64,000 bases of DNA from Candidatus Dechloromonas phosphorivorans (GCA_016721185.1 JADKIP010000014.1:124001-188000); one strand, 5' to 3'; positions 29,552-37,988 are shown, counted from the stretch's first letter. The notes: generated by a model from the sequence alone, not told the origin. Program-made: numbers and translations.

Positions 29552-30800
29552 GACGCGCTCCTGGCCATGGCAGTGCAACGGCGGCAAGTTTCGAGTTGTC
29601 GAGTTTGGCGTAAATCAGCGAGGTGTTCAGCGAACGGTGGCGCAGGACATCAGCCACTTCCTTGAGCGAACTGCCGTGTTGAAGAAGCCGGCAAGCCAGC
29701 GTATGGCGAAGTGCATGGGTGCGCGAATGGGGCAGCCCGATGCGCTGATAAGCATCTCGGATCACACGAGCGATGGCATCGGCACAGATCGGCTGATCAT
29801 GAGGTGCGAGGCGCCGAACGAAGACCGCCGGGTTGCTCGTGGTCGGCCGCTCGTGGCGCAGATAGTCGGCCAGCGCCTGGCCCGTGCTCTCCGGCAGCGG
29901 CAAGATGTCCTGGCGTCGTGACTTGGTGCTCTTGAGCGTCACTGTACCGGCACGCCAGTCAATGTCGGCCAGCATTAGTTTGGCGATTTCACCTCGACGC
30001 AGCCCCATGTCGAGCGCGCAGCGGATGATCGCGTAGCCACGCTTCGGTGACGGCAGAGCCGAGGTGAATGACGCCAGCAGGCGATCAACATCCGTGTCGC
30101 TGAGCGCACGCGGCAGCGACGCCAGGTTCCAGTGCGCCGGCGACGTGATCACGCCCATCAGCGGCCCCACCGGATCGCTACAGGTAGCGCGGTAGCGGAA
30201 GTAATCACGTAGCGCCGAGGACAGTGAGGCGGCGTTGGATGATGTCTTTCGAAGATCCAGTTGATTAGCAATGAACTGGCGTAACTCCTCCGTGCGCAAT
30301 TCGGCAATCACTACGGGCCTGTCGGCGAACTTGCTCAATAGCAAGCGCTGCACGATGCGAAGACGGCCGCACCGTGTCCCTGCACTGAGGCCATGAACGT
30401 TACGCATGTGTTCGTCGTAACGGCGTAACTCGTCCGCAATGGGGCCTGTCGGGGTTGTCGGCCCGGCGATGATGCCCTGCTCACGCAGCATGGACAGCAG
30501 ATGATTGCACGCGGCCCGCAGGTCGTTGTGAACGCGGATAACCGGCTTGGGACAGTCGCAGCGCGGAAGGTGTTTGCCGAGAAATTGCTCGACAGCCTGC
30601 TCGTCCAACAACCGGACCGGAAGACCGCAATGGCTCATCCAGCGTGCCAGATGCGCGATGCCCCCGAGATACCTGTTGGCGGTGCTGTCGGAGTAGCGAC
30701 CTCGTTCCAGTCGTGCGCTGAATTCCTCCGCGTAGGACGCGAAAACGGTGTTGTGCAACCACACCTTCGGCGTGGGGCGAAATGACTTGTTTGAGTTCAT
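29517..30800 (-). CDS. Tyrosine recombinase, first of the RIT trio
   Basis: A 427-residue recombinase, the longest and promoter-proximal member. The N-terminal core-binding domain holds a CDCPKPV motif. Catalytic signatures are ALDMGLRRGEIAKL, KSTKSRRQDILPLP, HALRHTLACRLLQ and the Tyr in TSLIYAKLD. GGAG lies upstream of ATG 30800. It overlaps the second recombinase by 35 bases. Confidence 0.9.
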   Translation of the reverse strand: MNSNKSFRPTPKVWLHNTVFASYAEEFSARLERGRYSDSTANRYLGGIAHLARWMSHCGLPVRLLDEQAVEQFLGKHLPRCDCPKPVIRVHNDLRAACNHLLSMLREQGIIAGPTTPTGPIADELRRYDEHMRNVHGLSAGTRCGRLRIVQRLLLSKFADRPVVIAELRTEELRQFIANQLDLRKTSSNAASLSSALRDYFRYRATCSDPVGPLMGVITSPAHWNLASLPRALSDTDVDRLLASFTSALPSPKRGYAIIRCALDMGLRRGEIAKLMLADIDWRAGTVTLKSTKSRRQDILPLPESTGQALADYLRHERPTTSNPAVFVRRLAPHDQPICADAIARVIRDAYQRIGLPHSRTHALRHTLACRLLQHGSSLKEVADVLRHRSLNTSLIYAKLDNSKLAAVALPWPGARHECAYQLAGES

Positions 30801-30922
30801 GATGGTCTCCTGAAGTGGAAATACCACTCCAGATGACCGCGAAACTTATGTCCAGAATATCGCGGCGCCAAATGGCACAAAGCCAATGCCCATGGGGCTT
30901 CTGTCGCTATCGCCGAGCATTA

Positions 30923-30955
30923 CTGCACATAATTGGGCACTGTGCATAATGGCCG
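30923..30955 (-). repeat. Right terminal inverted repeat of the RIT element
   Basis: 33 bp beginning CTGCACATAATTGGGCACTG on the plus strand. It is the inverted partner of 27471-27503 with one mismatch. Confidence 0.88.
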
Positions 30956-31033
30956 ATTACTGCCCGATCACAAGCTTATATTCATAAGTTGTGTAGTCCG
31001 GCGTTTCTATTCCTCATCGCTATTGATAAGCCA

Positions 31034-33151
31034 TCACCGATCTCCAACCCGTTCCCAAACCGTCACCTCCGACAAACTATGCTGAAACTTCCGCCGGGTT
31101 TCGCGGATGACGAAGGGCACTGAGCGTGGTTCGCCGATTAAACGGAAGTGTTTGCCGAGAATTTCCTTGAGCCCGTCCAGCGTGGTGAAGTTTTCGCCAT
31201 TTTTCTTGAAGCCGCCGATCCATTCCTCGCGGGCGGTGTGTTCGGCCAGCCAGGTGTAGGGCGAGGTGATCATCAGCAGGCCGCCGGGGTTGAGGCGGGT
31301 GTGGATGTTTTCGAGTAGCTGGCGCGGGCTGTGCAGGCGGTCGATCAGGTTGGCGGCGAGGATCAGGTCGTAGCCGGTGTGGATCGGTTTCAGGTTGCAG
31401 GCGTCGCCCTGGATGAACTCGACCTTGTGGTTGACTGAGGCGAGCCCGAGGTCGGCGAGGCGCCGTTCGCGGTAGGAGACGAGTTCGCCTTCGTCGGTCA
31501 GTGTGTAGCGCAGCGTGCCCTGTTCGGCAAACTGGCTGCCGAGGCCGATGAAACGGGCGGAGAAATCGAGGCCGGTGACGTGGTCGAAATGGTGGGCTAG
31601 CTCGAAGGTGGCGCGGCCGGTGGCGCAGCCGAGGTCGAGTGCGCTGCGGGCCGGGCGCTCACCCATCGCGTTAATGGCCAGTTCGGCCAGGGCGCGAGGG
31701 AAGTTGGGGACGCCAAAGTATTCGTCGCCGTAATGGAATTCGGCGTATTCGGAGAGCAGGCGGTCGGTTTCGTAATTGGAGGCGGCTTGTGTGGCGAGCG
31801 GTTGGCCGACGACGTAGCGGAAGCCCGCGTGCTGGAAGAAGTGGCGGCGGAAGGCGTAGCGCGCCGAGTGCCGGGCCTCGTTGCCGCAGGAAATCCACGA
31901 GCCGCCTTTGAACAGGTTGTGGCGCTGGTCGAAAGTGGGCGTCGTAAAGTCGTCGTAAATCGGGTGCACCACAAAGCCGGCGAAGGGGTAGATCGGCGTT
32001 TCGGTCCATTGCCAGACGTTGCCGACGACATCGAACAGCGGGCCGTGCGCGAAGGTGTTGACCGGGCAGGAGGAGGCCCAGTGGTCGAGGTGGATGTTGG
32101 CGGCCGCCGGTTGGTCATCGGCGATTTCGTCAAGGCCGGCGACGGCGAGCAGGCGAACCCATTCGTCTTCGCTCGGCAGCCGGATGGCTTCGCCGGTGCT
32201 GCGCGCTTTCCAGGCGCAGAAGGCTTTGGCTTCGTGGTAGTTGGTTTCTACCGGCCAATCCCAGGGCATGTCGACAACTTCAGTCATCAGCCGCAGCCGC
32301 CAGTTTGTCCCGTCAGTCAGCCAAAAGCTTGGGTGGCTGGCCTTGGCGTAGGTTTTCCAGGCGAGGCCTTCGGCTTGCCACAAGCTGTCGTCGTCATAAC
32401 CGCCGGCTTCGACAAAGTTCAGGAATTCACCATTGGAAACCAGATGGCGACTGGCCTGAAAGGCGGGAATGGCTGATTGATGCTGGCCGTATTCGTTATC
32501 CCAGCCGTAATGGGCGTCTGAAAGCGGCTTGCCGAGGCGGACTTCGCCGGCAGGGATGTCCACCAGTGCGTTTTCCGGTGCTGCGCCGCTGAGTCGGCAG
32601 GGCGCCCAGGCCGGGTGCGGCTTGACGTAGTCGAGCTGATGCTGGCGAATCAGCACGGACGAGGTTTCGAGATGGATGCGCTCGTGTTCAATGCCCATCA
32701 CGATTGCCCACCACGGGTTGTTCCAGTCGATCGGCAGGGCCAGTGATTTTGTGCGAATTATCTGGTCGACCGCAGCCCGCACCTGATCGCGATAGGCTTT
32801 GACCTCGGCCACCGTCGGCCAGTCGTAGTTGGCATCGTTGAGGTCGTCCCAGCTCATTTCATCAACGCCGATGGCGAACATCGACTCGAAACGCGGGTTG
32901 ATGCGTTCGGTGACCAGACCCACCAGCAGCAGTTTGTTGATGAAAAAAGTGGCGGTGTGGCCGAAGTAAAAAATCAGCGGGTGGCGCAGCGCGATAGGTT
33001 TTTTGAAATACGCCTCATCGCAGGCCAGAACGTCGAAGAGCTGTTCGTAGCGATCGAAAGTCTGGTGAAAATGCGCCAGGATGCGGGCGCGGCTGGCGTC
33101 GGCATCGTTACCGTCAAGGGCGGGGGTTCGGGAAAAAAGGGACAAGGACAT
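31034..33151 (-). CDS. ovoA: 5-histidylcysteine sulfoxide synthase / methyltransferase OvoA
   Basis: OvoA makes ovothiol: a non-haem iron domain joins cysteine to histidine with oxygen, and a C-terminal methyltransferase later methylates the imidazole. The 705-residue protein has a DinB-like N-terminus with the iron ligands HxxxHxE (EHERIHLETS, near residue 155), a formylglycine-generating-enzyme-like middle (DVVGNVWQWTE, FKGGSWISCGNEARHSAR) and a SAM-binding methyltransferase (LDLGCATGRATFEL, GLDFSARFI). I use ATG 33151 because the region upstream is not conserved and runs over the ars promoter. The PLP sulfoxide lyase OvoB is not next door. The gene sits between the RIT element and the divergent ars operon. 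Confidence 0.93.
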   Translation of the reverse strand: MSLSLFSRTPALDGNDADASRARILAHFHQTFDRYEQLFDVLACDEAYFKKPIALRHPLIFYFGHTATFFINKLLLVGLVTERINPRFESMFAIGVDEMSWDDLNDANYDWPTVAEVKAYRDQVRAAVDQIIRTKSLALPIDWNNPWWAIVMGIEHERIHLETSSVLIRQHQLDYVKPHPAWAPCRLSGAAPENALVDIPAGEVRLGKPLSDAHYGWDNEYGQHQSAIPAFQASRHLVSNGEFLNFVEAGGYDDDSLWQAEGLAWKTYAKASHPSFWLTDGTNWRLRLMTEVVDMPWDWPVETNYHEAKAFCAWKARSTGEAIRLPSEDEWVRLLAVAGLDEIADDQPAAANIHLDHWASSCPVNTFAHGPLFDVVGNVWQWTETPIYPFAGFVVHPIYDDFTTPTFDQRHNLFKGGSWISCGNEARHSARYAFRRHFFQHAGFRYVVGQPLATQAASNYETDRLLSEYAEFHYGDEYFGVPNFPRALAELAINAMGERPARSALDLGCATGRATFELAHHFDHVTGLDFSARFIGLGSQFAEQGTLRYTLTDEGELVSYRERRLADLGLASVNHKVEFIQGDACNLKPIHTGYDLILAANLIDRLHSPRQLLENIHTRLNPGGLLMITSPYTWLAEHTAREEWIGGFKKNGENFTTLDGLKEILGKHFRLIGEPRSVPFVIRETRRKFQHSLSEVTVWERVGDR

Positions 33152-33254
33152 ATTCTCGTTATGGGTGAGCGGGGCACTCCGTTTTGGCGACGGTCGCCCG
33201 TGAATCAGATTTGATTGGAATGTGCTTCGCCAGAATAGTTGCATAGGTAAAAAC

Positions 33255-33274
33255 ATTTCAATTAATATTGAAAT
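33255..33274. promoter_or_regulatory. Probable ArsR operator touching the arsR start codon
   Basis: ATTTCAAT (33255-33262), TAAT, ATTGAAAT (33267-33274): 8-bp arms that resemble the TTCAAnnnnnnTTGAA-type sites of ArsR/SmtB repressors. The site ends at the base before the arsR ATG, leaving no room for a normal ribosome site. Confidence 0.7.
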
Positions 33275-33610
33275 ATGGAAACGATAACTGCTGTAGCTGC
33301 ACTGGGGGCGCTGGCTCATGAAACCCGCCTCGAAATCTTTCGCCTGTTGGTGCGTGCCGGCGCGCCCGGTCTGGCGGTGGGCAAGATTGCCGAGGCGCTG
33401 GCGGTTGAGGCCAATGGCCGCCTGAGTTTTCATTTGAAAGAGCTGGTTGCCGCCGGCCTGGCGTCGGCGCGGCAGGAAGGGCGCTTCATTTACTACTCGA
33501 CCAATTACCCGGCGATGAATGATTTATTACGTTATCTGACCGAAGATTGCTGCGGCGGCATGCCGTGCGGTGAGACGGTTGAGACCTGCAACTCGGAAAA
33601 TTGCCCATGA
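33275..33610 (+). CDS. arsR: ArsR-family metalloregulator
   Basis: A 111-residue winged-helix repressor with the helix-turn-helix LAVGKIAEALAVEANGRLSFHLKEL and the wing ASARQEGRFIYYS. Several Cys sit near the C-terminus (DCCGGMPCGE, TCNSENC), plausible As(III) ligands, in place of the classic ELCVCDL motif of E. coli ArsR. It leads an operon whose genes all overlap: its stop shares bases with the arsC ATG. No Shine-Dalgarno sequence is seen before ATG 33275; the operator is there instead, so the transcript may be nearly leaderless. Confidence 0.9.
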   Translation: METITAVAALGALAHETRLEIFRLLVRAGAPGLAVGKIAEALAVEANGRLSFHLKELVAAGLASARQEGRFIYYSTNYPAMNDLLRYLTEDCCGGMPCGETVETCNSENCP

Positions 33611-34101
33611 AGACTTTCAATGTGCTGGTGCTGTGCACCGGCAATTCGGCCCGCTCGATTCTCGGCGAAGCCTTGTTCAATCATCTCGGCAATGGCCGCA
33701 TTCGGGCCTTTTCGGCGGGTAGCCAGCCGAGCGGTACGGTCAATCCGGTGGCGCTGGAAACGCTGGCGGCGCATGGCCTGCCCCTGCCGGAAGCGCGAAG
33801 CAAATCGTGGGACGAGTTCGCAGCGCCGGGCGCGCCAGCCCTCGATTTCATCTTTACCGTTTGCGCCAGCGCCGCCGGCGAAGCCTGCCCGATCTGGCCC
33901 GGCCATCCGGCCACCGCCCACTGGGGCATCGCCGACCCGGCCCATGTCGAGCCGCTGGCAGCGCGGCAGGCTGCCTTTGAAACGGCTTATGCCGAACTGG
34001 AAAAGCGCATCACGGCCTTCCTGAAATTACCCCTGGAAACGCTGTCGACCGCAGCAATCATCGACGCCGCGCGAAAAATCCATAGCGAGGCCACGCTGTG
34101 A
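33607..34101 (+). CDS. arsC: Arsenate reductase, low-molecular-weight phosphatase type
   Basis: A 164-residue enzyme that reduces As(V) to As(III). The P-loop VLCTGNSARS holds the catalytic Cys and Arg; FTVCASAAGEACPIWPG carries the further Cys used in the disulfide relay of thioredoxin-linked ArsC, although spacing differs from the Staphylococcus enzyme. ATG 33607 overlaps the arsR stop, and the arsC stop overlaps the acr3 GTG, so all three are coupled. Confidence 0.92.
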   Translation: MKTFNVLVLCTGNSARSILGEALFNHLGNGRIRAFSAGSQPSGTVNPVALETLAAHGLPLPEARSKSWDEFAAPGAPALDFIFTVCASAAGEACPIWPGHPATAHWGIADPAHVEPLAARQAAFETAYAELEKRITAFLKLPLETLSTAAIIDAARKIHSEATL

Positions 34102-35150
34102 GCGCCATCAGCAAAAAACTCTCTTTTCTCGACCGCCATTTGACGATCTGGATCTTCGCCGCCATGGGGCTGGGCATCAGCCTTGGCTATTTCGTGCCGG
34201 GGACGGAAGATTTCATCAACCGCTTCCAGGTTGGCACGACCAATATCCCGATCGCCATTGGCCTGATCCTGATGATGTACCCGCCGTTTGCCAAGGTGCG
34301 TTACGAGGAATTGCCGGATGTTTTCAACGACCGGAAAGTGCTCGGCCTGTCGCTGATCCAGAACTGGATCATCGGGCCGATCCTGATGTTTGCGCTCGCC
34401 ATCATCTTCCTGCCGGACAAGCCTGAGTACATGGTTGGCCTGATTCTGATCGGCCTTGCCCGCTGTATTGCGATGGTGATTGTCTGGAACGAGATCGCCA
34501 AAGGCTCCACCGAATACGCCGCCGGGCTGGTCGCCTTCAACTCGATTTTTCAGGTGCTGTTTTTCAGTATTTACGCCTGGTTTTTTGTCACCGTGCTGCC
34601 GCCGATGTTCGGGCTGGCCGGCATGGTGGTCGATATCTCAATCAGCCAGATTGCCGAGAGTGTCTTCATCTACCTCGGTATTCCGTGCATTGCCGGCGTG
34701 CTGACCCGCGTCATCATGCTGCGCTACGTCTCAAAGGCTTGGTACCACGAGCGTTTCATCCCGAAAATCGGCCCGATCACGCTGATTTCGCTGCTCTTCA
34801 CCATCGTCGTCATGTTCAGCCTCAAGGGCCAACTGATCGTCACCATTCCGCTCGACGTATTGCGCATCGCCATTCCGCTGCTGATCTACTTCGTGGTCAT
34901 GTTCCTGTTTTCGTTTTACATGAGCAAAAAGGTCGGCGCCAATTACAAAAAATGCACCACTTTGTCGTTCACCGCAGCCAGCAACAATTTCGAGCTAGCC
35001 ATCGCGGTGGCGATTGCTGTCTATGGCATCAACTCCGGCGCCGCCTTCGCCGCGGTCATCGGCCCATTGGTCGAAGTGCCGGTGATGATTGCGCTGGTCA
35101 GCGTTTCGCTGTGGTTCCGCAAACGCTTTTTCAGTGCGGATAGCGACTGA
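34098..35150 (+). CDS. acr3: Arsenite efflux permease Acr3
   Basis: A 350-residue inner-membrane As(III) exporter of the ACR3/BASS superfamily with ten hydrophobic segments. The conserved Cys motif ARCIAMVIVWN is present, as are AFNSIFQVLFFS and FTAASNNFELAIAVAIA. The start is GTG 34098, overlapping the arsC stop, and the stop overlaps the ATG of the sigma factor. It exports the arsenite produced by ArsC. Confidence 0.95.
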   Translation: MSAISKKLSFLDRHLTIWIFAAMGLGISLGYFVPGTEDFINRFQVGTTNIPIAIGLILMMYPPFAKVRYEELPDVFNDRKVLGLSLIQNWIIGPILMFALAIIFLPDKPEYMVGLILIGLARCIAMVIVWNEIAKGSTEYAAGLVAFNSIFQVLFFSIYAWFFVTVLPPMFGLAGMVVDISISQIAESVFIYLGIPCIAGVLTRVIMLRYVSKAWYHERFIPKIGPITLISLLFTIVVMFSLKGQLIVTIPLDVLRIAIPLLIYFVVMFLFSFYMSKKVGANYKKCTTLSFTAASNNFELAIAVAIAVYGINSGAAFAAVIGPLVEVPVMIALVSVSLWFRKRFFSADSD

Positions 35151-35698
35151 TGACTGCGCCCTGCCTGATGACGGCGTGGTCGGCGAGTGAGGCCGAATTG
35201 CGCGGTTATTTGTGTCATCGGCTGGGGCATCTCGAAGATGCCGAGGAACTGCTGCAGGATGTTTTCATCAAGGCCATGCGTCAGGGCGCGCAGTTTTGCC
35301 GTGTCGATAATCCGCGCGCCTGGCTTTTTCAGGTAGCGCGCAACGCGCTGGCCGATCGCTTGCGCCTGTCGCGCCAGCACGTGCCGCTGCCCGATGATCT
35401 GGCGGCGCTGCCGGAAGAAAGCTCGGCGCCGGTCGATGCGCTCAGCCAATGTTTACCGCGCGTACTTTCGGAGCTTGGCGCAGAAGATCGGCTGGCGATT
35501 ACCTTTTGTGACATCGACGGCGGTTCGCAGCAGGCATTGGCCGAGCGCCTGGGGATTTCCTTGTCCGGCGCCAAATCCCGCATTCAACGCGCCCGTCAGC
35601 GCCTGAAGCAAAAAATGGAAAAAGGCTGCCAGGTACGCTTTGATGAAACCGGCGCCATCTCCAGCTTTACGCCGCGCCCGCCGCTATCGGGCCAATGA
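35150..35698 (+). CDS. sigZ: SigZ-like ECF RNA polymerase sigma factor
   Basis: A 182-residue ECF sigma factor. Region 2 (YLCHRLGHLEDAEELLQDVF, NPRAWLFQVARNALADRL) and region 4 (QQALAERLGISLSGAKSRIQRARQRLKQ) are clear. The C-terminal VRFDETGAISSFTPRP is the tail seen in SigZ-type factors. Its ATG overlaps the acr3 stop (TGATG), placing it as the last gene of the arsenic operon with no anti-sigma gene beside it. An internal ATG at 35168 is an alternative start. Its regulon is unknown. Confidence 0.88.
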   Translation: MTAPCLMTAWSASEAELRGYLCHRLGHLEDAEELLQDVFIKAMRQGAQFCRVDNPRAWLFQVARNALADRLRLSRQHVPLPDDLAALPEESSAPVDALSQCLPRVLSELGAEDRLAITFCDIDGGSQQALAERLGISLSGAKSRIQRARQRLKQKMEKGCQVRFDETGAISSFTPRPPLSGQ

Positions 35699-35808
35699 TG
35701 CTTGGCGCACAGACGAGTGCGTCTTTTGCCGGACACCATCGTCTTCTATAGTAAGAAATGATGACGCCTGCCTAGCGAGGCAGGGCGCATTTTCCTGGGA
35801 GGCGAATT

Positions 35809-36108
35809 GTGCAAAATAAATTCATCACGGCGCTAATTATCGGCCTGCTGCTCTCCAGCACGGCCTCGGCGCGAGGACCGTGGCGGGCGAGCGAGGCGAA
35901 TACCCGAGGCTGGGAATTGATGAGCCCGGAAGAGCGGATTGAGCATCAAACGCGGATTCGCAGCTTTACGACGCTTGAGGAGTGCCGGAACTATCAGGTC
36001 AGCCATCACCAGTTGATGGAAGAGCGAGCGCGGCAGCGCGGCGTGCCCTTGCCGGGCGGCGGCAAGGATGTTTGCGCGCATCTGAAAACCGGCAAGGCGA
36101 CGCCCTGA
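35809..36108 (+). CDS. Small secreted protein of unknown function
   Basis: A 99-residue protein with a clear signal peptide (ALIIGLLLSSTASA). The mature part is Arg/Glu-rich (MSPEERIEHQTRIRSFTTLEEC) and has two Cys, reminiscent of small periplasmic proteins found near metal genes, but I do not recognise a family. GTG 35809 has GGGAGG seven bases upstream. It lies 26 bases before the ferric-reductase-like gene and may share its transcript. Confidence 0.75.
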   Translation: MQNKFITALIIGLLLSSTASARGPWRASEANTRGWELMSPEERIEHQTRIRSFTTLEECRNYQVSHHQLMEERARQRGVPLPGGGKDVCAHLKTGKATP

Positions 36109-36134
36109 TTGACAAGGCATAAGACGCCAGCCCG

Positions 36135-37388
36135 ATGTCCATCCTCCGCCTGATTTCGATCCCGCTGCTGATTCTGGCGGCGACCGCCGGCCCGGTTTAC
36201 TGGGCGCTGCCCGAGGGGCTTGGACTGGCCCGCAGTTTGGGTATTGTGGCGGGTTGGGCGGGCTGCGGCCTTTTGCTCGCCAGCTTGTTGCTGATGCTGC
36301 GGGAAGCCCGGCTGGCGCAGGGCCTGGGCGGGCTGGAAAGGATGTACCGCTGGCATCATTGGGCGGGCATGGCGGCTTATGTTTTGTTGCTGGCTCACCC
36401 CTTGCTGCTGGCTGCCGATGCCTGGCCGGATAAACGCTTGCTGGCCTGGCAGACGCTCTCGCCCTTTAATCAAGGGTGGCCGGTTTGGCTGGGCTGGCTC
36501 GCGCTGCTCCTGCTCATGCTCGGGCTGGCCGTGACTTTTGAGCGGCGTATTCCCTACCGAATCTGGCGCTGGCTGCATGTCGGGCTAGGGCTGGGCGTGC
36601 TGCTCGGGTTGCTGCACCTTGTCATGCTCGGTATTGAGCAGCCGGTATGGCCGATTCTGGGGCTGGCCGCCTTCTTTCTCGGCTGGCGCATCGTGCGTGA
36701 AGACTTCGGGCTGGCGGCCCGGCCCTATATCGTGCAGGCAGCCAGACCGGTGGCCGAGGATATGGTTGAAATTTCCCTTAAACCATTGGGCGAAGCGATT
36801 GCGATTACCCCGGGCCAGTTTGTGCTGGTGGCTTTCTTTTCCGGCCCGACGTTCCGCGGCTGCGGCGAATTCCATCCGTTCACCGCCAGTGCGCTGGGGG
36901 CCCACGGCGAGATTCGGCTCGGCGTCAAAGCGCTGGGTGATTGCACCCGAAAAATTCAATCGATCGAGCCCGGCGTGATGGCACGTGTGCAGGGGGCTTT
37001 CGGCAATTTTATGACCGAACGCGCGGGCGCGCCGCAACTGTGGGTGGCCGGCGGCATCGGCATCACGCCGTTTTTGGCGCAATTGCGGGCCGGGCCGCTG
37101 ACGCAGCAGACGCTGCTGCTCTATCTTTACCGGGCCGAGGCGGACGCTGCGTTTCTGCAAGAACTGCAGGCCTTGGCGGTGCACGACCCGAAGCTTTCTC
37201 TGCGCGCCGTAGCAACCGGCCAGACGGTTCCCGATCTGAACACGCTGCTCCCCGTGGCCGGCGATCTGGCACAGCATGATTGCTATCTGTGCGGGCCGCC
37301 CGGCATGGTGGCGGGGCTGAGGAAGGCTTTGAACGAGCGGGGCATCGCGCCGCGTCATATCCATTTTGAAAACTTCGAGTTCCGCTGA
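36135..37388 (+). CDS. Ferric-reductase-like transmembrane flavoprotein
   Basis: A 417-residue protein of the FRE/NOX type. Residues 1-190 hold about six membrane helices with paired His for haem (RWHHWAGMAAY, LLLAHPLLL, RIWRWLHVGLGLG). Residues 200-300 form the FAD-binding barrel (GQFVLVAFFSG, HPFTAS) and 305-417 the NAD(P)-binding domain (VAGGIGITPFLAQL, YLCGPPGMVAGL). It would pass electrons from cytoplasmic NAD(P)H across the inner membrane. The acceptor could be iron or the cytochrome-b5-like protein whose ATG overlaps its stop. Confidence 0.88.
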   Translation: MSILRLISIPLLILAATAGPVYWALPEGLGLARSLGIVAGWAGCGLLLASLLLMLREARLAQGLGGLERMYRWHHWAGMAAYVLLLAHPLLLAADAWPDKRLLAWQTLSPFNQGWPVWLGWLALLLLMLGLAVTFERRIPYRIWRWLHVGLGLGVLLGLLHLVMLGIEQPVWPILGLAAFFLGWRIVREDFGLAARPYIVQAARPVAEDMVEISLKPLGEAIAITPGQFVLVAFFSGPTFRGCGEFHPFTASALGAHGEIRLGVKALGDCTRKIQSIEPGVMARVQGAFGNFMTERAGAPQLWVAGGIGITPFLAQLRAGPLTQQTLLLYLYRAEADAAFLQELQALAVHDPKLSLRAVATGQTVPDLNTLLPVAGDLAQHDCYLCGPPGMVAGLRKALNERGIAPRHIHFENFEFR

Positions 37389-37756
37389 TGCGCCGCCTTT
37401 ATCTCGTCGCGACTGTGCTGTTCTGGCTGCTGGTGGCTGCCTTCTGGGCCGGCAGTCGCGGCTTGCCGCCCGCCGAGGAAAGCGTTGCCGTGGTGACCGA
37501 AAAAAGCTTTTCAGCCGGCGAACTGGCCAGCCACGCGACACCGGAAAATTGCTGGATGGCGATTCACGGCAGCGTCTATGACCTCAGCGCCTACCTGCCC
37601 GAGCATCCATCGCGGCCGGAGGTGATATTGCCCTGGTGCGGCAAGGAGGCCACCGAGGCTTACAACACAAAAACCAAAGGCCGCGCCCACAAGCCTTATG
37701 CCGATGATTTGCTGGCCCAGTACCGCATAGGAAAGCTGACGCCGGCTCAGCCTTGA
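37388..37756 (+). CDS. Membrane-anchored cytochrome-b5-like haem protein
   Basis: A 122-residue protein: an N-terminal membrane anchor (YLVATVLFWLLVAAFWAG) and a cytochrome b5-like domain (CWMAIHGSVYDLSAYLPEHP, then KPYADDLLAQYRIGKL). The usual HPGG is here HPSRPEV, and the second haem His is probably in RAHKPYA. The domain should face the periplasm. Its ATG overlaps the stop of the flavoprotein (TGATG), suggesting an electron-transfer pair. Confidence 0.85.
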   Translation: MRRLYLVATVLFWLLVAAFWAGSRGLPPAEESVAVVTEKSFSAGELASHATPENCWMAIHGSVYDLSAYLPEHPSRPEVILPWCGKEATEAYNTKTKGRAHKPYADDLLAQYRIGKLTPAQP

Positions 37757-37810
37757 GGCTTGGAACAGGGGTTTCAGTCTCGTATCGATGATTTACCGGG
37801 CAATCCCTTT

Positions 37811-37875
37811 CGTCGTCCCCGCGTCGGCGGGGACCCATGCGGCACTTGGTTTCCCGCCGGCGCGGGAATGACGGA
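37811..37875. repeat. Extragenic palindromic repeat (CGTCGTCCCCGCG type)
   Basis: Two GC-rich hairpins (GTCCCCGC...GCGGGGAC and TTCCCGCCGGCGCGGGAA) lie between CGTC and GACGG ends. The same type occurs at 55784, where an IS element has split it, and in degenerate form at 62160. Confidence 0.7.
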
Positions 37876-37923
37876 GATTTGGGTTTTTGATTGCCGGTTT
37901 AATCGGCAAGCAACGGGCAATTG

Positions 37924-37934
37924 CTGCGGTCAAC
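37924..37934 (+). repeat. Dispersed 11-mer CTGCGGTCAAC, intergenic copy
   Basis: Preceded by CAATTG and followed by CGCAAAAATCAGCAAAAAA, closely like the copies at 22434 and 46728. Confidence 0.6.
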
Positions 37935-37988
37935 CGCAAAAATCAGCAAAAAAGCGCGACTGATTTCCCAAAGTGCGCCACGACGAAT

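Larger units (their letters stand above)
27471..30955 (-). mobile_element. RIT element (recombinase in trio) with 33-bp terminal inverted repeats
   Basis: Three tyrosine recombinases in tandem, overlapping and on one strand, are enclosed by inverted repeats at 27471-27503 and 30923-30955 that match at 32 of 33 positions. This is the described layout of RIT elements. The inner core of each end reads GCCCAATTATGT or its complement. The total is about 3.5 kb with no cargo gene between the ends. The outside neighbours are the SNIPE-like nuclease and ovoA. No clear target duplication was found. Confidence 0.88.

Noticed and set aside
27471..30955. Integron or phage integration module
   Set aside because: There is no attC array, no phage gene and no tRNA target; three tandem overlapping recombinases with inverted ends fit a RIT element better.
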